Assembly: GCA_951802425.1 (NCBI GenBank)
Contig: OX637797.1
Span: 806,001-870,000, forward strand
DNA length: 64,000 nt
Reading direction: 5' to 3'
Source: Clavaria fumosa
Lineage: Eukaryota; Basidiomycota; Agaricomycetes; Agaricales; Clavariaceae
A program made the position numbers and the translations under genes. Below, piece after piece: positions 57,411 to 64,000 of this stretch; the first letter of the stretch is position 1; each line of letters starts with the position of its first letter. A model generated the notes under the pieces. The model worked only from the letters and a program-made list of their open reading frames with translations, did not search any database and was not told the origin of the DNA.

Positions 57411-59759
57411 ACACATGTCTTGATGGGTGTCTTTGAGGAGGGTAAACTCTTCAAGAAAGCTGTAGTGTGACACCTTCGACCAATCCAGTGTGGGGCGTGG
57501 GGGGTCCAGAGCTTGTGCAGCCACGTTATATTTCTTTACGGCATTCTGGATAGCCTTGCAACGAGTCTGCAGTGATTTGGCAATGTGGGTGCGCATTCGA
57601 TAAGCTAAGATGGCTAAGATTAACCAGAGGATATCAAAGAGGAGGAGCAATTACCAGTTTGTGCAAGATTAAGCTTGTGGAGTTCAAAGAGGTGTTGAAT
57701 GACAAGCCTCTGCAAGTTGTCGAGAGCAAGGTGATAGTCTCTCATGGAGATGTACTTGACTGTCTCGAGGCACTCACAGGAAGCAGGTTCCCAGCGAATA
57801 GTGATCCCCATGCTGACTTCCATGGCAATTACATCATGACGAATAAGATCTGCTCGCTCAGAAAGGTGTCGATGCTCTGTTTCCAGCCTCCTGGTCTGGG
57901 AGACTTGAGCTTCATAACCTTGATGGGACTGTGGTGTTTCTGACAGACATCAGTAAAACCTTGGTTTTCTGCCTGCTATGGCTAGCTATGGAAAACTATA
58001 TGGCACTATAGAGTAATCCATAGTAACCCATAGCACTCCTAGCAAGGTCCCCTCTTTACAGTGCTCCAGAGTGCTATAAAGCAATTTCAGGTTTTGCTGA
58101 TGGAAGAATGAAGTGATAGTTACTCAGTGCACTGTGAAGGAAGCATGTGGAGGCAGTGGCACTACGAGACCTGTAATGTGATAAGTGGCAACATTGTGTA
58201 ACGTCATGAGATCTTACTCAATATCCCTCAAGTCTTGGAGTAGCCCTACATATGCAACCGCATGGATGTCCCACTCAGGCTCCTTCCCTAGCATTTGAAA
58301 GTATTCAGACTCTTCTGCATGCCACTTCTCAATATCCCCATCCTGAATACCCATTGAGTTCATGGCTTCCTGTATGGCTTGTGAGTTCACCACGAGGATG
58401 TTAAGCACCTGGACGTAGTTGTTGTACAACATAGTGCCTGAGGACTGATACTTGTCCTGGTCCCACTGCTTGAAGAACATATCAATAAATACTTGTCATC
58501 AGTATGTGGTGGCATGTCGTGTAACAGGAGCGACTGCATTTGAGCTACTGAAGATGCGCTCAAGCATCTCCAGATCCTCCAGGCCAATCCCATCCACATT
58601 GTTCAGATGATTTTTTACTTGGCATGCAAAGTTGTGTGCATAACCATGGAAAGCATTGGTGCAGCAACGCCAGCCGTGGCTCTTGAACTTTTTGCCCAAT
58701 GTACTGGATGCTATTGTGGAGGATAGAGCACAGCCAATGTCAGAGCCAACAAGTAGCCAGTCACCAAGGATTCCAAGTGCCTTTGAGACGATGGCTAGCA
58801 GATATTTAGCCCTACGTGTTTATATTAGTGTGTGTTGCTCAAAGGTAGGCTGAAATTAATCTAACTGTTCACCGCTGCGAATCATATCTGCAATCCATAG
58901 AATCCGCCCATGATGGCAGGCGCTTGCATAGATTCCTGTCTTGTCAAATATCCCCCACATCTTTTTCTTCTCATCTGGCGCAGCTGCTTTCCAATTTTCT
59001 GGGCATGCGATGATGGCAGGATCATCAGAAATACCTGACTTGGATGTGCCATCCCATGTGGGATTAGGGAGTTTTCGTGAGGAACCTTCATGGGCAAAGG
59101 TATCAACAAAGGCCGGAGCTAAAAAGTAATCACTCTCTTCAAATGTGCGAGTATCTCCAACACAACATCCAAAGTCAGCCATGCGTTTGAGAGAATTGTT
59201 CCCATCCATGCCATCCATGCGCCGGAATGTTAGAGGTGGTTCACCGTCAAGCTGTGTGCCGCGCTGCTATGAGTAGGGGTAGATTAGAATATAACAACTA
59301 ATCACACCTCGTATGAACAAGGTGGGCAGCTATTCAAAACACGCCAGTTGGGAGTATTCCTTCCGAGAGCCTCAGAAACACGAGCATCGACAGAGCGGAT
59401 GATGGAAAGGTATACATCGAAGGCATCAGCAAGCACTGCACGATATCTTCATTGGAATGGGATCTTGAAAAGCAGTCATCAGATTGGTTATGCTGTTGTT
59501 ATTCATACACACAGTATACAGATCACATATCACTGAGACGGATCCTTCTGAATAGCTCAAGTATCTTGAGAGAGATGGCGAGGGACAGCGAGTTTGGGAC
59601 AGCAGAAAGGTAGCCACTCCGAACGAGATTGATAGTGGGAGATATGCTATCTGCCACTCAGAAGATGTGCACAGACTTGCAAAGGGTGTAGATCTCAAGC
59701 ACATCCACATTGAAGCTGTAATCCGAGACTTGCAATGATGGGGCATCACTGGGTAGGTT

Positions 59760-60351
59760 GCATGAAGGGCTGGGATTGCAAGTAGAGGGGTACTTCCAAT
59801 TAATATACATTGTCGTTATGTCGTTCATGAGTGGGGTCCAGTTTCCAGTAAGGTGCTGATGTCATGTTCGCCAGGTGCATGCATCTTTGAATGTTTGTTG
59901 TGACTTCCATCTGTTCAAGTTGAAAATACAAGAGTATATTATAAGACATATGCATACCGACTCCCCACTATATCACGCAGGGCATGAACAAAAGTTGCGT
60001 CCTCCTGCAGCTCAGTTGGTAACATCTCCCACTCGTCCGAATCCTCTTTTGCCTCCAAGGAGTCCTCAAACCCACCATTATCCATTACATTGTCTGCACC
60101 TTCATTATCACCATGTAGTTCACATATTGAACATTGAGATTCATCAGTCAGTCCTACATTTGTGTAGTATGATGATATGGGGTCTCACTGGCAAGAGTGA
60201 GAGTTTGTCTCGCACTAGCACATTCCTTCTCATGAGCCATTTCTGATCAGTTAAGGACTTTGGACTTAGAATGTCCATTTGCATGCAACCACAACGATGA
60301 CAAAACCAAAACTACAACAGCATCCAATAGGCCCTTGTTCCTCCAGACAAC
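59760..60351. other. KDZ 5' region, exons not resolved
   Basis: Lies upstream of the recognised KDZ blocks and should contain its first exons and promoter. I see short open stretches on both strands but nothing assignable. Confidence 0.35.
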
Positions 60352-60765
60352 TGGCATAACAGCAGTCTGGGATTGGTCAGCATGCACCACTACATAGCAT
60401 TTCAGGAAGTACCTTGAGGGAGGGAGGGAGGGAGGAAGGGAGGCTGTTGAGAGTGAGTGCAACAGGCGGAGTGACAGCGACAGGCGGCATGACAGTGATG
60501 GGCGCGCTTGTAACAGCAACAAACAATGCCTGCCGGCAGTATGGCATACTATGTTGAATGAGGCACGTGATGTTGATGGCTGTGATAAGGACATGTGCAT
60601 CCTTGTTGAGGGGATGCATCAGCAACAAGGTATTTAAGGTAAATACTTATATTTATTCAAGTGCTATTGGCAGTGTGCCGGATAACAAAAGTTCCAAGCT
60701 AATTAGTTTGGAATAGTGGGGGGAGTATGCCAAACTAATTAGCTAATGATAACATGAGGTTGAGG
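60352..60765 (-). repeat. inverted repeat partner of 40676-41085
   Basis: Reverse complement of the block at 40676, differing by substitutions and a short GGGA expansion near 60,420-60,438. Confidence 0.75.
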
Positions 60766-61637
60766 TGGCTCTCTGCATCCCTAAAAGGTATTTTGGCTCT
60801 ACAGGGCTTTGCCCTTGGGATATAACAGGGATAAACAATTATCTAAGCACTCCTGCTTAAGTAATAATTTCTAGATATGGTCTCCCTGTGAAATTCCCCC
60901 TTTAGGATGGATGGATGACCAAGACTCTGGATGACTGTCCCAACTAGGCAGGTACAGCACTTTGACTGTCAACAAGTTTTACCAAACTGTGAATAACTCC
61001 ATGAGTTCTCAACCAATCCTCATGAAACTTTGCACATAGGTAGAGATCAAATATAACTATAGTTTGATAGTATATGCAAAATAGTTGAACAGGAACTTGG
61101 CATGCTATAACAGTTCGCATTTTTGGTGCAATATTTACAATAATTCCTTTTGTAAATATCTCAGCCAGTTCCTATTGCTTTCCCATGAAACTTTGTAGGC
61201 ATGTAGACAATAAATGTAGGCATACACCTATATGCTACATGGTACAATAGAACAGTCTCATAGGTGGATATAATGACTTGACTATAAGAATGCTACATGC
61301 AATGTCTCTACTTTGAGGGGCATACATACTGAAACCCTGAAAGTACAAACATGACATCCTTACAATATATCCTTCATATGCCTATGCAATTATGCAATGA
61401 GATGTGCATAGTCAACTGTGATGTTTGCATATTCACAATAAGAGTAAGGAATTATTCTGTCAATGGGACTTGTCAGAGATTACCTAGAACCACAGAATCA
61501 CTCTGGTGACATAAGAGTGATCCTATAGGCAATACAGAGGGATGTGGCAGGTAATGTGCTTAGTCAATGAAGCACCATTGCTAATGCTTCTCCCAAACCA
61601 CTTATCTTAGAACATAGAACTGTGTTCCAAGAGGTTC
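60766..61637. other. AT-rich sequence, no gene recognised
   Basis: About 870 bp without a protein-like frame or repeat partner in the window. Confidence 0.4.
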
Positions 61638-61710
61638 TACTGATGACCAGCCACAATGGTGGATGATTGTAGGCTATGCACCAGATACTCTGCACTCTGA
61701 CTATAGGATT
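61638..61710 (-). repeat. terminal repeat, right copy, inner part
   Basis: On the minus strand contains GCATAGCCTACAATCATCC, matching 39009-39081. The outer 23 bp (63010-63032) are separated from it by X4. Confidence 0.55.
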
Positions 61711-63009
61711 CACTATGGACCCAATAGCAGGTTGATATCACCATCTGGTCAGATGATTTATGACTTTCACCCAAAAAACAGGTGATGGGTGATTTTGGAA
61801 TTAAGGGATATTGAGCTGGAGGATATTGAGTGATACAACCCATCAATTTGAGTGATATTAAACTGGAGAATATTGAGTGATACAAAACACCTCTCAATGT
61901 GAGTGATATTAAGCTGGAGGATATTGAGTGATATAATACACCTCTCAATTTGAGTGGTATTAGACTGGAGGATATTGAGTGATAGAAAACACCCCCTTGA
62001 TGTGGGTGATATGAAGCCAGAGGATATTGAGTGATACAAAATGCCCCCTTGATTTGGGTGATATTAGACTGGAGGATATTGAGTGATACAATACACCTCC
62101 TTGATTTAGGTGATATTAACCTGGAGGATATTGAGTGACACAACACACCCCCTTGATTTGGGTGATATTAAACTGAAGGATATTGAGTGATATTAAACTG
62201 AAGGGTATTGAGTGATATAATACACCCCTCAATTTGAGTGATTAAACTGGAGGACTTTGAGTGATACAATACAACCCTCAATTTAAGTGATATTAAACTC
62301 GAGGATATTGAGTGATACACCTCTCAATTTGAGTGACATTAAGCCACAAAATCTTATTGTCTAGATGGGGACTGTAGTGTAATGGGTAACACAGCAGTTA
62401 TGGGTTGAGTCCAATTTCATGAGCACTTGGGTTCAACTCCCACTGAGTGCATAATTTACTATATATATAAAAATATAGTTAGAATCACTTGAAGTATGTA
62501 GAAGCCACCTAAAATATCAAGTTAAAATGTGCTTGGTAGCAGTGATATTCACCTGGGGAGCAACAGGTGAATTTACTCATATATGTGCCAAAAATAACCC
62601 ATTTCATTTGCCTGATTTTCAACCAATACAGTTTCCAGATATCATCAACAAATTAATTTTGTGCAATTTCTTGAGGTGAAAAACACCCAAGATTATGGCT
62701 AAGATGACCCAAAAACTAACATGAAATTCACCTATTAGACCAGCTTAAAAGGCACTTGTGATAGAGTGAAATTCACCTATTATAGATCAGTTTAAAATAC
62801 ACTTGTTTTGTAGTATTATTCACCCAGAGAACAGCAGGTGAATTCAGTCATATATGTGGTGAAAATCACCCAAAATCACCCATTCATCTAACCAATAAAG
62901 GCCTGATTATCAACTAGTCCTGGTGATTTTCACTTAGGAAACCATTGCTATTCACCACATTTCAGGGTTATTCTTGTGGTGATTTTCACCCAGTTTGGGG
63001 CCTACAGTG
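61711..63009 (+). mobile_element. family X copy X4
   Basis: 1,299 bp, CACTATGGACCC to GGGGCCTACAGTG, with the longest minisatellite of the four copies and an intact A box (62375-62385) and B box (62430-62440). Flanks ATT / ATA do not form a clear 3-bp duplication. Confidence 0.75.
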
Positions 63010-63032
63010 ATATATTACTCCCATCCCTAACA
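63010..63032 (-). repeat. terminal repeat, right copy, outer end
   Basis: Ends CTCCCATCCCTAACA, the reverse complement of TGTTAGGGATGGGAG at 39009. The flanking 8 bp (GGACTACT) do not match the left flank (ATGGTAAT). Confidence 0.5.
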
Positions 63033-64000
63033 GGACTACTGTAGACCAATATAGATTTATATGGCTCTAGTAGGTTAGTAGCTAGTGGTTTTTTTCTGAT
63101 GACATCCTCCACCTGCTCAACCTTCTCCCAGCTCATCTCAGAAGAAGACAGACACAAAGTCCATGTCATCTTGCTCTCTGCTCTCTGTGTGCTGAGGATG
63201 AACTTGCAGATATTTGGGGCAGTACAGTGGACAAAGGCATCAAGGGGTGGATTGATGGGGCCACAGGCAAACCTGGCAGAAACTGAGCCAGTAGAGACAC
63301 AGATGGTGATGCAGATGATGCAATTGTTGATGGCAGCAGCAGGATAAGCACCATGTCATCCAGCTCATCTCAGTGGAAGCAGACATGGCAGAAGTTGCTC
63401 TGATGCTTACATCTGCCTCCGGCTTGAGGTCAGTCAGGGGAGGGTGAGGTGTAAGAGGTTTGAAAGGAATAGTGCCAAGTTTGCTGGGACAGACCTCCAC
63501 AGTCATATGCTAGATGCTGCCTTCAAGCCAAGCCTCTCAACTTTGACAGTCATCAGCTGTGTCATACTCCAAGCCAGAGGGCATGAGCAGGGCTGAGTGA
63601 TAAGATGACACCAAGGGTGGTTTTGGTGTCAAGTAACTCTTGCTCCCAGAGCTGGCAGACACATACAGCTTGCTTGGCATCTGAGACACAGACAACACTG
63701 ATGATGAAGGAAGAATGAGTATGCCGGAGCTTGTAGTGCTGGTCCAAGACTGTGTGGTCAGGCCAGAGAGCAAAGAAGATACTGTAAGCCCTGTCAGAGT
63801 ATCCTCACTTCATCAGCTGGATGTTGCACTCACCAAAACAGTATCAGAAGCACCAGAAGTTGTGCTTGTGTTAGCTGCAACCTGGAATAAAGTGAACCAT
63901 TAGTCAAGTGTATAGACAAAGAGGCACTACTATACATCATGTCTGGCCAGTCACACCACTGTCTCACTCCCTCCTGTAATCAAAGTATCTTTGAACCAGA
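63033..64000. other. window end, no gene recognised
   Basis: Several short frames on both strands, none with a family signature; the sequence may be part of a transposon continuing beyond the window. The phrase AAGTGTATAGACAAA near 63,905 resembles AAGTGTATAGACAAAA near 42,166. Confidence 0.35.

Larger units (their letters stand above)
51927..59750 (-). pseudogene. KDZ (Kyakuja-Dileera-Zisupton) transposase gene, broken and interrupted
   Basis: Minus-strand blocks, N to C: about 59,380-59,330 (WRVLNSCPPCSYE), 59,240-58,860 (GEPPLTFRRMDGMDGNNSLK; MWGIFDKTGIYASACHHGRI; LWIADMIRSGEQ), 58,700-58,500 (CCTNAFHGYAHNFACQVKNH; GLEDLEMLERIFSSSNAVAP), 58,480-58,214 (FKQWDQDKYQSSGTMLYNNY), and 57,820-57,395 (RMRTHIAKSLQTRCKAIQNA; DPPRPTLDWSKVSHYSFLEE). 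The C-terminus resumes at 52,770-52,733 (GPWTQPAIRKTMKQA), continues across a MITE at 52,341, and ends at 51,927 (EEISRCNIEIRRLHTSIIDE; GGLVDYISELPLP). These blocks are those I know from KDZ transposases of agaricomycetes. The coding order is kept, but a mariner element and a MITE now separate the parts. Confidence 0.75.

Noticed and set aside
27187..62146. Many frames encoding repeated YHSISSSLISLKL-like peptides
   Set aside because: They are translations of the ATTGAGTGAT minisatellite in family X, open on both strands because the unit lacks stops; no domain and no start context.

Overview
The window looks like a fungal chromosome segment, most likely from an agaricomycete basidiomycete. 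The conserved genes are packed with short (about 50-75 nt) GT-AG introns, one gene belongs to the DUF6593 family (known to me as basidiomycete-centred), and the transposons (Ngaro-type YR retrotransposon, KDZ, hAT, chromodomain Ty3/gypsy, Tc1/mariner) are the usual agaricomycete mix. No species is claimed.

Bases 1-12,900 are a compact housekeeping island. In order it holds: a TPR protein of the Emw1/TTC27 family (+); a DUF6593 protein with a 7-nt microexon (-); EMC6 (-) and aspartate-semialdehyde dehydrogenase (+) as a head-to-head pair; the exosome ring subunit Rrp43/EXOSC8 (+, six exons); and SMC5 (-, many exons, one GC-AG intron). They are unrelated in pathway (cell integrity, ER membrane insertion, threonine/methionine synthesis, RNA decay, DNA repair). 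All look intact by hand splicing.

Bases 12,900-64,000 are a nested transposon island in which no intact housekeeping gene was recognised. (1) 14.2-25.0 kb: a decayed chromodomain Ty3/gypsy element (-) whose left LTR is split by a 5.2-kb Ngaro-type element carrying split direct repeats, gag, RT/RNase H with a probable spliceosomal intron, and tyrosine recombinase. (2) 25.0-27.0 kb: leader plus LTR of another gypsy family, then a 285-bp tandem repeat with a solo LTR. (3) 27.0-38.4 kb: four-copy 1.2-kb family X (CACTA-like ends, ATTGAGTGAT minisatellite, tRNA-like A/B boxes; the fourth copy is at 61.7 kb) and a large palindrome with 1.2-kb arms, one arm interrupted by a 3.4-kb hAT element with an 8-bp target duplication. 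(4) 39.0-63.0 kb: a region bracketed by inverted repeats holding a broken KDZ transposase gene and companion genes. It is itself invaded by a near-complete 5.9-kb gypsy element, a 0.39-kb TA-flanked MITE, a 3.7-kb Tc1/mariner element with a Zn2Cys6 cargo gene, and the fourth X copy. (5) 63.0-64.0 kb: nothing recognisable.

The most informative points are: LTR elements whose primer-binding site is complementary to their own predicted RNA 5' end, with a compensatory change between families (Tf1-like self-priming); a Ngaro element that dates itself by splitting an LTR; repeated nonsense changes that are all transitions; a mariner element carrying a second gene; and the X family joining DNA-transposon-like ends to a tRNA-like pol III promoter.
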